Shown piece after piece: positions 42,688-51,696 of a stretch of DNA of 64,000 bases (its first letter is position 1; each line of letters begins with the position of its first letter). Below the pieces are notes generated by a model. The model did no database searches. It saw only the letters and a list, made by a program, of their open reading frames with translations, and was not told where the DNA came from. The position numbers and the translations under genes were made by a program. The stretch is from Bradyrhizobium mercantei (lineage in GTDB: Bacteria > Pseudomonadota > Alphaproteobacteria > Rhizobiales > Xanthobacteraceae): contig NZ_MKFI01000010.1 in assembly GCF_001982635.1 (NCBI RefSeq), positions 1 through 64,000 on the forward strand. The letters are read 5' to 3'.

Positions 42688-43827
42688 ATGTCGCCTCCTA
42701 GCGATCCTTCTCCAGGGGCAAGGAACGCCCCGCCGACCTTCCTGGCAGAGGTTGAATTTGCCGGTACCGAAGATGTAGCCGAAACTCGCTCGGCTAGATA
42801 CCGGGCGAAGGACGTCGACATCGATCCATTTCCTTCCATTCCGCGAGCGTTGCTCTCGTCCGAGCACGTCAAGGCATATGTCCGGCAGACTGGGATGATA
42901 CATCCCTTTGCCGAGGGGCACCTCAAATCTGCCTCCTACGAAGTCAGTGCGGGCGGGCGTTTCATCTACTGGGACGAGAACGGAAAGAAGAAATCGAAAC
43001 CCGTTGCGAAGGACGGCACGATTACGTTGCCGCCCAACTCCATTAGTTTCGTTCAGGTCGGTATCACTTTTCGACTGCCTCAATACATCGCCGTCCGCTT
43101 CAACCTAAGGATAACCCATGTGCACCGAGGTCTTCTGCTCGGTACTGGACCGCTGGTCGATCCAGGATTCCACGGCAAGCTGCTCATTCCCCTCCACAAT
43201 CTCACCTCGGACGAGTATACGATTCGTGGCGACGAGGGCCTGATATGGATGGAATTCACGAAGACCTCGCACGAAGCCACACAGGGGGTTGTCACCCATC
43301 CGGTCGTCGAAAAGTTCGAGGCCATGGAGGCGCGCAAGAACGATCAGCCACCTGAGTACTACTTTGACCGCGCGAGCAAGAATCGGCCGATCCGGAGTTC
43401 GATCCCCGGAGTCGTCGCGGAAGCCCGCTCTCAGGCGAAGGATGCTGTAGATGCGGCGACAAGAGCGGAACGGACGAATAGGATCTTCGTCGGAGGTGGC
43501 CTGTTGGCGGTTGCGGGCCTTGTCATCGGCTTGTTCTCGTTCTTCGAGTCGGTGAAGGCGAACGTGATCGCCGCCGTGAACCTTGCGTCGACGGTTTCAA
43601 TCGCTGCGACGCAAGCGGGGGCCGATGCCAAAAGAGCACAGGACGATGTGAAGGACCTTCGGACCGCGGTGGACGCCATAGGTGCGAAGGGGCCTACCGA
43701 AGAAGTTCAGCGCTTGCGAACTCAGCTTGAGGAAACTCGGATCGAGCTTCAGGTGCTGCGGCGCGAACTGGACCGTATGGTTCAGCGGAGTGGGTCCGAA
43801 ACGAAGAACGGTGACGGAACCAAGTAG
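42688..43827 (+). CDS. membrane-anchored dCTP deaminase-like protein 2
   Basis: 379 residues. Strongly similar to the protein at 39852 over the deaminase-like domain: shared strings include FNLRITHVHRGLLLGTGPLV and DPGFHGKLLIPLHNLTSD, with LKSASYEVSAGGRFIYWDEN. A transmembrane helix follows (VGGGLLAVAGLVIGLFSFFE), then a coiled coil (VQRLRTQLEETRIELQVLRR). Both copies keep the same order of domain, helix and coiled coil, so the architecture is under selection. A role as a membrane-located nucleotide sensor or deaminase is an inference. Confidence 0.72.
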   Translation: MSPPSDPSPGARNAPPTFLAEVEFAGTEDVAETRSARYRAKDVDIDPFPSIPRALLSSEHVKAYVRQTGMIHPFAEGHLKSASYEVSAGGRFIYWDENGKKKSKPVAKDGTITLPPNSISFVQVGITFRLPQYIAVRFNLRITHVHRGLLLGTGPLVDPGFHGKLLIPLHNLTSDEYTIRGDEGLIWMEFTKTSHEATQGVVTHPVVEKFEAMEARKNDQPPEYYFDRASKNRPIRSSIPGVVAEARSQAKDAVDAATRAERTNRIFVGGGLLAVAGLVIGLFSFFESVKANVIAAVNLASTVSIAATQAGADAKRAQDDVKDLRTAVDAIGAKGPTEEVQRLRTQLEETRIELQVLRRELDRMVQRSGSETKNGDGTK

Positions 43828-43980
43828 ACGCTGGTCCAGCAATTTCTGAGCACTACATCAGAGCTCGTTGTTATACGGCAGTAAGTCGTCGACGGCGCTC
43901 CGCCGGGAGTGATGCGCAGCTCACCGCACTGGAACCGATCGAATGCCTGCATCCCCGTCGCGCTCGCTCAATGAGCTCGC

Positions 43981-44136
43981 CTAACATCCAGAAGGGGCGG
44001 CGGCGGAGGCAAGCGATAGCTCGCGTGACGAGTAGCGATCGAACGCGCTGATTTCGTATGCCGGGATGTCCATGTCCGATCGACGAAAGACCTCCGTGCG
44101 CAGAAAGCGCTGCTCGTCCTCGCGAGCGGTATCCAT
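43981..44136 (-). CDS. short ORF, possible gene fragment
   Basis: 51 codons from ATG 44136 reading MDTAREDEQRFLRTEVFRRS, with balanced amino-acid use in the first 40 residues, then a short Ala/Ser tail. It starts 18 bp after the small IS66-coupled gene. Could be a fragment at the IS end. Low support. Confidence 0.25.
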   Translation of the reverse strand: MDTAREDEQRFLRTEVFRRSDMDIPAYEISAFDRYSSRELSLASAAAPSGC

Positions 44137-44154
44137 TCGGCGTAGGCCGCAGGA

Positions 44155-44394
44155 TCACCGCTTCAGCAGTCGGGGGTTTTCCTTGTAGAACCTGATAAGC
44201 TCGATCAGGTTCTCGATTCCGAAGTCGGTGAACGCCTTGACGCCATCTTCTCCGACGCCATTGACCCAGATGACCCCGTCCTCGATCTCCATTTCAATCG
44301 AGATGTCGCGGAGCCAATCTTCGTCTTCACCAAGGTCCTTGGCGACCTGGGTGATGGTGGTGACGTGATGGACTTTGTTGACGTGCGTGGTCAT
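44155..44394 (-). CDS. 79-residue protein coupled to IS66 tnpC
   Basis: Starts at an ATG overlapping the tnpC stop (ATGA), so it is translated as the fourth gene of the IS66 operon. It contains VAKDLGEDEDWLRDISIEME and then GVIWVNGVGEDGVKAFTDFG, ending with an amphipathic helix IENLIELIRFYKEN. A decayed relative lies at 53037-53199 in this window without a transposase. It may be an IS66 passenger of unknown function; DNA binding or plasmid-maintenance roles are not evident. Confidence 0.65.
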   Translation of the reverse strand: MTTHVNKVHHVTTITQVAKDLGEDEDWLRDISIEMEIEDGVIWVNGVGEDGVKAFTDFGIENLIELIRFYKENPRLLKR

Positions 44395-46037
44395 GCCGCC
44401 CGAGCGGAGAACGTTGATGCCGGGGTCCAATTCCAGGGCAGAAGCTCGTCCAGCCGATGAGCTGGGTGGGCGGCGATGCGAGCAAGGACGTCGGCCAGCC
44501 AAGCTTGCGGGTCGACGCCGTTCATTTTGGCCGTGACGATCAGGCTGTACATGGCCGCGGCGCGCCGCCCTCCGCGATCGGATCCGCAGAACAGCCAGGA
44601 CTTCCGGCCAAGAGCGATGCCTCGCAAGCCCCGTTCGGCGGCATTGTTAGAGAGACACACGCGTCCATCTTCCAGGAACAGCGTGAAGCTCGTCCATCGC
44701 TTCAGGATATAGTTGAACGCCTTGGCCAGATCGTGACCACGAGACAGTTTGGCGAGCTGTTCGCGCATATAGACCTGAAGGTCCCCGACCAGAGGCCGGC
44801 TCAGCGTCTGTCGCACCTGAAGGCGCCCCTCGGGGCTCCTGCCGTTGATGGAGCGTTCGATCTCGAACAGCGCATCGATCCGCCGCACGACCTCGATCGC
44901 GATCGGAGAGAGCGGGATTTCCTTCTTGCCGGCGCCCTTGCGCCGCGCATTCTCTTCGATATCGGCCATGGCAAAGAACGGGCGCCTTCCATGCGACCAG
45001 CAGGCAGCCTCCCGGATCGGTCCGGGCTGCCGCCCGGCCAGATAGAGCTGGTTGTAGCCGTCATAGGCGTCGGCCTGCAGGATGCCGGCATATCGGGCCA
45101 GATGCCCTTGGGGATGTTCGCCCTTGCGGTCGCGCGAGTAGTAGAACATCGCTGCTGGTGGGCCTGCGCCCCCAAACGGCCGGTCGTCCCGGACGTAGAT
45201 CCAGCACCGTCCCGTGTCGGTCTTGCCCTTGGCCAGCACCGGCACCGTCGTATCGTCAGCATGAAGGCGCTCGGCCGCCATCACATGGGCTTCCACCAGG
45301 CGCAGCAGGGGATCCAGCGAGGCACAGACCGCCCCCATGGCATCGGCCATGGTCGACAGCGCGATCGGCACGCCTTCCAGGGCGTAGCGCTCGGCCTGGC
45401 GGTTGAGCGGCTGATGCTGGCCGAACTTCTCGAACGTGATCATGGCCAGGAGGCTCGGGCCGGCCCATCCCCGGGCGATGGCATGGAACGGCGCCGGCGG
45501 CTGGCTGATCTTCTCGCAATCGCGGCAGGAGAACTTCTCCCGGACCGTCTCGATCACCTTCCACTGGCGCGGCACCACTTCCAGCGTCCGCGTCACGTCC
45601 TCGCCGAGCTTGCGAAGGCGATTGCTGCCGCAGCATTCACAAGCCGTAGGCCCGTCGATCACCACCCGCTCCCGGGGAAGGTGCTCGGGGAAGGTCTGGC
45701 GCTCAGCGCGCTTGCGCGTAAATCCGCGCACCGTCGTCTTCGCCACGGCTCGTTCCGCCGCGAGCTCGTCCTCAGTGGCGTCGGCTTCCAGCTCTTCGAA
45801 CGTCAGCGCCAACTGCTCGATCAGCCGCGCCGAACGCTCCGACCGTTGCCCATAGATCTGATGCTTCAGCTTGGCGATCTGCAGCTGCTGCTGGGCGATC
45901 AGCGCTTCGTCTTCCGACGCTTTCGCGCGGGCGACCGCGAGCTCGGCGGCGATCTCCAAACCTTTGGCGCGCTCGGCTGCCAGCGCCTCCTTCAGGGCGG
46001 CAACGTCATCCGGAACAGCGTCGCGGTCGGCATCCAT
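44391..46037 (-). CDS. tnpC: IS66 transposase TnpC
   Basis: 548 residues from the ATG at 46037. It has an N-terminal leucine-rich coiled coil (AQQQLQIAKLKHQIYGQRSE), a zinc-finger-like CECCG plus FSCRDCE, and a DDE domain with RLHADDTTVPVL, QADAYDGYNQLY and LSNNAAERGLRGIALGRKSW (Glu). The C-terminus is of the IS66 C-terminal type. Full length, probably active. Its stop overlaps the start of the 79-residue passenger gene. Confidence 0.95.
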   Translation of the reverse strand: MDADRDAVPDDVAALKEALAAERAKGLEIAAELAVARAKASEDEALIAQQQLQIAKLKHQIYGQRSERSARLIEQLALTFEELEADATEDELAAERAVAKTTVRGFTRKRAERQTFPEHLPRERVVIDGPTACECCGSNRLRKLGEDVTRTLEVVPRQWKVIETVREKFSCRDCEKISQPPAPFHAIARGWAGPSLLAMITFEKFGQHQPLNRQAERYALEGVPIALSTMADAMGAVCASLDPLLRLVEAHVMAAERLHADDTTVPVLAKGKTDTGRCWIYVRDDRPFGGAGPPAAMFYYSRDRKGEHPQGHLARYAGILQADAYDGYNQLYLAGRQPGPIREAACWSHGRRPFFAMADIEENARRKGAGKKEIPLSPIAIEVVRRIDALFEIERSINGRSPEGRLQVRQTLSRPLVGDLQVYMREQLAKLSRGHDLAKAFNYILKRWTSFTLFLEDGRVCLSNNAAERGLRGIALGRKSWLFCGSDRGGRRAAAMYSLIVTAKMNGVDPQAWLADVLARIAAHPAHRLDELLPWNWTPASTFSARAA

Positions 46038-46107
46038 GCGACGCAGTGAATCACAGATCGGACGCGATGGGACTCCCCCAAATGGCGGCAACCGCAGATT
46101 TCTTCGC

Positions 46108-46455
46108 TCAGCCTGCGCTTTGCGGCCGCCAGCTTAGTTGCGGATTCCGCCAGTCGATCCCTTCCAGCATATAGGCCATCTGCGCCGCCGAGATCGATAC
46201 CGCGCCGGCTGACGCCGCGGGCCAGATGAACTTGCCACGGTCGAGGCGCTTGGCATAGAGCGACATGCCTAACCCGTCATGCCAGAGGATCTTGACCAGA
46301 TCGCCGCGGCGGCCCCGGAAGATGTAGAGATCGCCGGCATGGGGATCGCGCTTCAAGCTCTCCTGAACCGTAAGCGCCAGGCTTTGCATGCCGCGACGCA
46401 TGTCGGTGTGGCCAGTGGCGATCCAAACCCTGACGCCGCTCGGAATCGGGATCAT
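46108..46455 (-). CDS. tnpB: IS66 accessory protein TnpB
   Basis: 115 residues, the Orf2 family of IS66 elements: GVRVWIATGHTDMRRGMQSL, DLYIFRGRRGDLVKILWHDG, KRLDRGKFIWP. Its start overlaps the tnpA stop by four bases (ATGA). Required with TnpA for transposition in IS66 elements. Confidence 0.95.
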   Translation of the reverse strand: MIPIPSGVRVWIATGHTDMRRGMQSLALTVQESLKRDPHAGDLYIFRGRRGDLVKILWHDGLGMSLYAKRLDRGKFIWPAASAGAVSISAAQMAYMLEGIDWRNPQLSWRPQSAG

Positions 46456-46847
46456 CGTCGTCGCAGGAGCTCAAGAACCCGCTGCAGCGCCTCGCTGTCG
46501 ACGTCCCGGTCAACGCGAACGCGACAGCCGCCGCCAAGCTCGATCTCGATGATTCCAGCGCTTGCACGCGGCGCAGGCGGTGAGGACGCCGGTTGTGGCG
46601 CATCGCTCGAGATCGGAGCCGCCACCGGCGTGATCTCGACGGGAACGAGAGCTGGCACGGAATCCCCGCCCAGTCGACCCTGGCGCGCCTGTCGACGCCA
46701 AGTGAACAGCAGGCTGTGAGCCACCCCGTGCCGGCGCGCGACGCCACAGACCGTCTCGCCCGCCTGCAAGGTCTCTTCGACAAGGCGGACCTTCTCGTCG
46801 TAACTCCATCGCCGCCGACGCTCGGCGCCCAACACATTGACCTGCAT
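46452..46847 (-). CDS. tnpA: IS66 accessory protein TnpA
   Basis: 131 residues with an HTH_Tnp_1 domain: RRRWSYDEKVRLVEETLQAG, VCGVARRHGVAHSLLFTWRR. The Pro/Ala-rich middle and C-terminal VRVDRDVDSEALQRVLELLR are typical of IS66 TnpA. First gene of the element. Confidence 0.93.
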   Translation of the reverse strand: MQVNVLGAERRRRWSYDEKVRLVEETLQAGETVCGVARRHGVAHSLLFTWRRQARQGRLGGDSVPALVPVEITPVAAPISSDAPQPASSPPAPRASAGIIEIELGGGCRVRVDRDVDSEALQRVLELLRRR

Positions 46848-47220
46848 TCGCCACGTGACCTTAAAGCTAGACTTAAGGTCAAATCCTCGGGCTGCCTCTC
46901 AAACTACACAAGGCGGCCGCCGCCGGAGGGATACCGCGAGCGGCGCCGGCGACATCGATGTACCAGGATCGGCGTCCACTTTCGTCGCCGGGGTTCCATC
47001 GGTAACCGCGCGCTTTCAATAGTCCTCGACTAGCGAAGGGCGCTCCCTCCGCCCATAGTCCGCACCGGGGAGCGCGTGCACTTTCGAGCAAGGCCGCAAG
47101 TCCCGTCCGGCCAGTCCGAGGAAGCCGGCGTGCCAGAACATGGACCCCGGCGAGGCAATCATCGCTCGCCCGATGGGCGTCGAAATAGAACCCAAAACTT
47201 GCAACTATCTGGGACAGCTT

Positions 47221-47256
47221 GCGGCCGCGGGGGTTCGAATCCCTCCCTCTCCGCTG
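47221..47256 (+). repeat. tRNA(Ser)-type 3' fragment, putative attR
   Basis: Contains a T-arm (GGGGG-TTCGAAT-CCCTC) and the acceptor 3' strand CCTCTCC followed by GC, but not the final CA and not the 5' half of a tRNA. The 17 bases at 47238-47254 equal 8721-8737, in direct orientation. With the first copy it brackets 38.5 kb. It may instead derive from the tRNA-like end of tmRNA. Confidence 0.6.
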
Positions 47257-47309
47257 TCTGACCGCGACGCGCGCAAAACCCGGTAAAATAAGAGTCACCG
47301 GATTCGGCG

Positions 47310-47480
47310 GTGGAGACCCGCGGTACCGAGCGCCAGCGCGACGAAGCCGCCAGGGAGAAGCAACGCGAACGGCGCGAGAAAGCAATAGTAGGAGCACAGG
47401 CGGCGCTAGGAGAAGCAGAGCGCGAGCACGACAAGAACGCCGCGGTCATCCAAGCCGAACCCGGGGCTCTCAATCGTCCC
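47310..47480 (+). pseudogene. fragment of a charged coiled-coil protein
   Basis: The frame reads RQRDEAAREKQRERREKAIV, then AQAALGEAEREHDKNAAVIQ, a TolA-like Lys/Glu/Ala-rich coiled coil that resembles the C-terminus of a common Bradyrhizobium hypothetical gene. No start or ribosome-binding site is present, and after about 47480 the frame loses this character. Probably the cut end of a chromosomal gene at the island boundary. Confidence 0.4.
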
Positions 47481-47760
47481 CGCAGCCTTGGCAACGACGC
47501 ATCGCTCCAGCCTTGGTTCGCCTTGTCTCCCATAGGATCGCCCGGCACTCCTCTCGAACTTGTAAGCGTTCGTTTTCGCGTCGATGATACAATCCAGCGC
47601 GGAGCGTGCACGTTCGGTCTGATTGCCAAAGAGGAACTCCGCTGCGAAATCGGTGGTCTTGGCAAAGATCGGAGCCGTTTCTCCTGGTATGCCAAGGGCG
47701 CAATGCTCAAGATGCTACAGAAGCTCAAACACGCGCAGCCGCGAAGGACGCAGGCGATAT

Positions 47761-48531
47761 TTATTGTACAGGCATCACCTGCAGCCGCAGGACATAGGGC
47801 TGTCCTTCATACGTCTGTTTGGCTGAGCGATTCGAGCTTGCAAGAACTGTCACGTCGAATGAACCAAAGCGGCTGACGTCGCCAACTTTTAGCTCTCGTG
47901 TCTGATCTCCGACCTGAACCTTTACAGGAAGCAGCGGTTCATTGCTCGGGATCTGAGAGGCAATCAAGCCGGCATTTTCGACCTTGAGAGTCACAGGCTG
48001 CTGGCCTGAACGAAAAGCGTTCGCTGCCACGCTGTTCTTCGACTTTATCGAAACGATCCGCTCCACCCCATTTGCCCGGTCCGTTGACCTGTACTCTACG
48101 TTCGCGGGAGTGTTGGCGACCGTCTTTTCCGGGCCGATCGTGATCTCGGACAGCGCGGATCCAAACGGGGCATCAGTTACGGCCTGAAAGTTGTTTCGAA
48201 TTTTCGTCAGATCGTGCTGGAGATTGATCGTCGCTCCCTTTGTGGACGTCGCCTTGACGGTACCCGCTTGAGCTCCACGGCTCACTTCGACCTGTTCGAG
48301 CAGATCCTGTATCCGGCGGGCTTTGTCCCTATCCGCTGGATTCAACGGCGCCCCAGCAGTCGCGTCGGGACCCGAGCCAGGCACGATCGTCATTTTCCGA
48401 TCTTGAGCCGGCTGTTGTTGATTGAGCCTTTGTAGAACGTCGGAAGGAGCAGTAACGGGTTGTGCGAGGATGATAACCGACTTTAGAGAGACGGCCAGTG
48501 CCCCCAGAACGGTCCAAAAACAGAATCTCAT
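47761..48531 (-). CDS. exported hypothetical protein, third gene of the metalloprotease operon
   Basis: 256 residues with a signal peptide (FCFWTVLGALAVSLKSVIIL). The mature part has a helical region (RIQDLLEQVEVSRGAQAGTV) and a C-terminal beta-rich domain with LKVGDVSRFGSFDVTVLASS. Its ATG overlaps the stop of the metalloprotease gene by four bases (ATGA), so the two are translated together. Possibly an inhibitor, chaperone or partner of the protease. No family recognised. Confidence 0.6.
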   Translation of the reverse strand: MRFCFWTVLGALAVSLKSVIILAQPVTAPSDVLQRLNQQQPAQDRKMTIVPGSGPDATAGAPLNPADRDKARRIQDLLEQVEVSRGAQAGTVKATSTKGATINLQHDLTKIRNNFQAVTDAPFGSALSEITIGPEKTVANTPANVEYRSTDRANGVERIVSIKSKNSVAANAFRSGQQPVTLKVENAGLIASQIPSNEPLLPVKVQVGDQTRELKVGDVSRFGSFDVTVLASSNRSAKQTYEGQPYVLRLQVMPVQ

Positions 48532-50306
48532 GGGCTATGACTCCCGCCCAGTTTCGGCCCGGAAAAGCCAAGATTTGACCAATTGGCAAAGTCGGCTACC
48601 TGGGCACCCATCCCATCGTCATCATCGACCTGCGCATTGACCGGCGCGGTGTCGATCTTGCCATTTCTGTTCCAATCGATCGGTTGCCCGCAAACACCTG
48701 ACTTCTCGATCAGAGATTTGTTGTTGCCGACAAGGCTCGGGCCCATACCCTCTGAATAATCGAGCCGGGCCTTGCGTACCTTAGGCAGCTTTCCGTTGGT
48801 TTCAACCGCTCCCGGGGTAGCGTAGTATATCTGGGTGCAGGTTGGATATTTGGACCGGCTATCGTCGTCAATGCTGGTCCGAAGCTGCCAAGTATATGAC
48901 ATCAGGCTCCAATAGTTGGGCTTGTGGCGGGAATGGTTGGTCCCGCCGTGCTTTTGTCCCAGGTCGTGCCCCAGTTCGTGCGCAAACGTTTCTGCCTGCG
49001 ATTGGACAGTCTGATAGGCGGTGGGGGCATCCCCCAAGGTTATCATGAAGGCCTCGCCGACCTTGGTCCCGTTGAAATCAACGTCGCTATAGCCGCTCGC
49101 GTTGTCCAGGCGCTCGCGACCCCAGACAGCATAGTGGTAGAGTCCAACCCGCTTTGGATCCAGCCGATCGTTCTTCATCTTCCAGAAGCTGCCCGTGCCC
49201 GTGCGAGGATCGTCCTGATCAACGAAATCGAGATACCGCCAATCCGGCACTGTTCCTGAGTCATCGATCACGAGGTCTATACCGTTTGCACCGTACGGAT
49301 TTATGATCGGCGCATTGGCAAACATCTGCTTGACGGCGTCGAACGTGCCGGGCGACCCTCCGATTTTCGGGATTGGCTTCGTTGCCCGCGGCATCATATC
49401 GACCTGCACAAATATGATCTTCCGATAGGGATCAGCTCCCAGCGCCTTCAGATCGATGCGGCCATGCCCGTTATCGTAGCCGTTGCGTTTGGCCTCGTCC
49501 GGAATGCCGTCTCCGGCGCTGCTGATGGTTTTGGCATCCGTCGGCAACGCGTAACGGATTTCGTTACTGGATTCGCCCGCCTCGTTTGTCAGCTTCACGC
49601 TCACGGTCGTCCCGCACGGGCGAGAAATCTCCGAGACAATATGGGACAAATAGTGCCGGATGGGATATCCCAGCGTCGCCGGGTTTGCGCCGAACAGGTT
49701 GTTGTTGATGGCTTTATGCGCGCTCGAATCTGTTTCGGCGCCATCTATGAGAACCTTGGCTCCGACATCCAGGTTTGCGCCTTGAACGTAGAGGTTCACT
49801 CGAACGTTTCCGTCCTTCTCGAACGTCGCGTTGGCGAGGGTGACCTGATCCAGACGCGGCGTGGCGTTGGGTTTGTCGCTATCGACAGTAAAGCGCAGCA
49901 CCGCCGATCGACCCTGGCTCGATTCAATGGCCAGCGGATGGCCCCCCGGCGCACTGTTTGGCGGTACCGAAAACATGGTGGCTCCCTGAAAAGATGGGGC
50001 AAGCTTCCTTTCAGTCGGGAGCCCGGCATCCCAAATCACCCGAGCTTTCTCCAGCCCAGAGCCTTCCAGTACGACGAGAGACCGGACGGTGCCGTGGAGC
50101 GACTGTATCGATGAAACCTTGGGGACGTCGGCTGCCAACGGCGACCGGCTGCCCAGGAGCATGCAAAGTACGGTCAGTGCAACGCACGCAGACACATGCC
50201 AGCGTTGCAATCGACCCGAGCAAATGATTTGAACCAATACAGGCTCCAGATCCATGACGCCAGGCTCCGCTACGATCGCGTCAGAAGCAGCAGCTATCTG
50301 ACACAT
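48528..50306 (-). CDS. secreted metzincin-type zinc metallopeptidase
   Basis: 592 residues; an internal ATG at 50255 would place the signal-anchor-like HVSACVALTVLCMLLGSRSP closer to the N-terminus. The zinc motif is at about 441-451 as FAHELGHDLGQKHGG (HExxHxxGxxH), with a Met-turn WSLMSYTWQ about 20 residues on, which defines the metzincin clan. The N-terminal half has beta-sandwich IPT/TIG-like stretches (ATFEKDGNVRVNLYVQGANL). It is secreted or periplasmic. It sits between a lipoprotein gene and an exported protein gene, all on the minus strand. Substrate unknown. Confidence 0.82.
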   Translation of the reverse strand: MCQIAAASDAIVAEPGVMDLEPVLVQIICSGRLQRWHVSACVALTVLCMLLGSRSPLAADVPKVSSIQSLHGTVRSLVVLEGSGLEKARVIWDAGLPTERKLAPSFQGATMFSVPPNSAPGGHPLAIESSQGRSAVLRFTVDSDKPNATPRLDQVTLANATFEKDGNVRVNLYVQGANLDVGAKVLIDGAETDSSAHKAINNNLFGANPATLGYPIRHYLSHIVSEISRPCGTTVSVKLTNEAGESSNEIRYALPTDAKTISSAGDGIPDEAKRNGYDNGHGRIDLKALGADPYRKIIFVQVDMMPRATKPIPKIGGSPGTFDAVKQMFANAPIINPYGANGIDLVIDDSGTVPDWRYLDFVDQDDPRTGTGSFWKMKNDRLDPKRVGLYHYAVWGRERLDNASGYSDVDFNGTKVGEAFMITLGDAPTAYQTVQSQAETFAHELGHDLGQKHGGTNHSRHKPNYWSLMSYTWQLRTSIDDDSRSKYPTCTQIYYATPGAVETNGKLPKVRKARLDYSEGMGPSLVGNNKSLIEKSGVCGQPIDWNRNGKIDTAPVNAQVDDDDGMGAQVADFANWSNLGFSGPKLGGSHSP

Positions 50307-50325
50307 ACACGATCAGACGGATGTG

Positions 50326-51696
50326 TCAGCGTGGGGTGCTCAACGCATCCTTCAATGTACTCGTGAGAATCTGGTTGCTTATCGCCGTACCCGATGAATT
50401 TGTCTTGCTCAGATCGGGCCGGCCAAACGCGATGATCAGCGTATTTGTGTCCTTCCGGCTCACGCTGGCAAAGGTGTTGGCCAGCGGTGCCGTAACCCGC
50501 GTCAGTTTCCACATCGGAGTGACGCTTCCGGTCGAGGTGATGTAGAAGTTGATGGTTTGCGAGATCAGATCAAGTGGATCGTAGACCTGCGGCGGTGTCT
50601 TGGGGGCGCGCATTGTTGGGCAGGTCTTCAGTTCACCTATGACGTCCTGAACCACATTCTCCAATTGGTCCATCTTGTCGTTCAAAATCTTCAACGCCGA
50701 CGTTGAGGCCCCATCATTGGTGGCTCGATCGACCTCGATCTTCTCGCTGGAGACAATGGCAGCCTCGATGATCGCCTTGTTTCTGAGCTGTGTGACGTCC
50801 TTGACGCAAGCTGGGTAGCTGGCCGCAAGCACGTCCGTCACTGGCTTTACAATGTTGTTGATGTAGGTCTGCGCTTTGGTCTCCTGCTGCAAGGCGGCCT
50901 GCTTGTTGTCATCGATGGTGTGCTGTTGCTGCAATGTCGTGTCCGATGGCACCGCGAGGCCCTTCGCGCTCGAGTTCTCCTGGATTCTTTTGACATCCTC
51001 AGGGCTAAGCGCGACACTGCCGCTCGGTTTCTGACTTTTTAACCGATCGAATACCTGCTGAAGAGCTTTGTAGTCGGGCACCTGGCCGACAGGAGTGGCA
51101 GGTGGCGAACTGCCGCCAAATCCCGGGTGCGCACCGACCTTGAGTGTTCCAAACTTCACGGGCTCGAGAGCGCGATCGAACAAATCGTCAAGTTGAAGGT
51201 CGCTCTCCAGCAACAGCCCTTTTGGCGCCTGGCAGTAACCTTCGACAAGGCCGGCCCTCGACTTCTTGTCGAGTTCATCAGCCAGCTCCGAGAACGACAT
51301 GAAGAATTCATAGTCCGTTGTCGAAACGGCCTCGGTCGTGATCCCGGCACCGAGGCCGAGACTGCGCGACTGCGACGTCGGGAGCGGCTCAATGAGGGTC
51401 GCACCGGGATTGAGCGAGCCGGTATCATCGACCGCCAACGTCATATGGACCTTGGCTCCCCATCCTTTGAGGAAAGAATAAGGGTTCGCATTGGGATGGC
51501 GCTTGTCCACCGGAAATTCTTGCATCTTGCGCGCAACGACCTTCCAAATGTCGCACTTGACCCGCCAAGCGACATCGTCAAGCGACACATTTGCCGCTCC
51601 ATCCATCTTCGGAACGACCACGCAAGCTGCGACCAGACACGCCGGCACAACGAAACGAAAAAGCCGCATCAAACGGAACGGAGAGAACCTCGTCAT
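50326..51696 (-). CDS. putative lipoprotein, first gene of the metalloprotease operon
   Basis: 456 residues. The N-terminus RFVVPACLVAACVVVP contains a lipobox-like LVAAC, so envelope lipidation is likely. The mature part is hydrophilic with a central Gln-rich helical region (TLQQQHTIDDNKQAALQQET) and a beta-rich end. It lies 19 bp upstream of the protease gene. I do not recognise a family. Similar three-gene secreted clusters could form an extracellular proteolytic module. Confidence 0.65.
   Translation of the reverse strand: MTRFSPFRLMRLFRFVVPACLVAACVVVPKMDGAANVSLDDVAWRVKCDIWKVVARKMQEFPVDKRHPNANPYSFLKGWGAKVHMTLAVDDTGSLNPGATLIEPLPTSQSRSLGLGAGITTEAVSTTDYEFFMSFSELADELDKKSRAGLVEGYCQAPKGLLLESDLQLDDLFDRALEPVKFGTLKVGAHPGFGGSSPPATPVGQVPDYKALQQVFDRLKSQKPSGSVALSPEDVKRIQENSSAKGLAVPSDTTLQQQHTIDDNKQAALQQETKAQTYINNIVKPVTDVLAASYPACVKDVTQLRNKAIIEAAIVSSEKIEVDRATNDGASTSALKILNDKMDQLENVVQDVIGELKTCPTMRAPKTPPQVYDPLDLISQTINFYITSTGSVTPMWKLTRVTAPLANTFASVSRKDTNTLIIAFGRPDLSKTNSSGTAISNQILTSTLKDALSTPR

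Larger units (their letters stand above)
44155..46880 (-). mobile_element. IS66-family element with four ORFs
   Basis: tnpA, tnpB and tnpC are intact, followed by a coupled 79-codon gene. The exact inverted repeats were not located; the right side contains a hairpin GACCTTAA/TTAAGGTC (46857-46880) upstream of tnpA. Boundaries given are approximate. Confidence 0.7.

Noticed and set aside
44457..46049. Plus-strand ORF of 530 codons opposite IS66 tnpC
   Set aside because: Shadow of tnpC, which has all catalytic motifs on the minus strand.
47221..47256. Complete tRNA-Ser gene
   Set aside because: The 5' acceptor strand, D-arm and anticodon arm are absent in the preceding 60 bases; only the 3' end is present.
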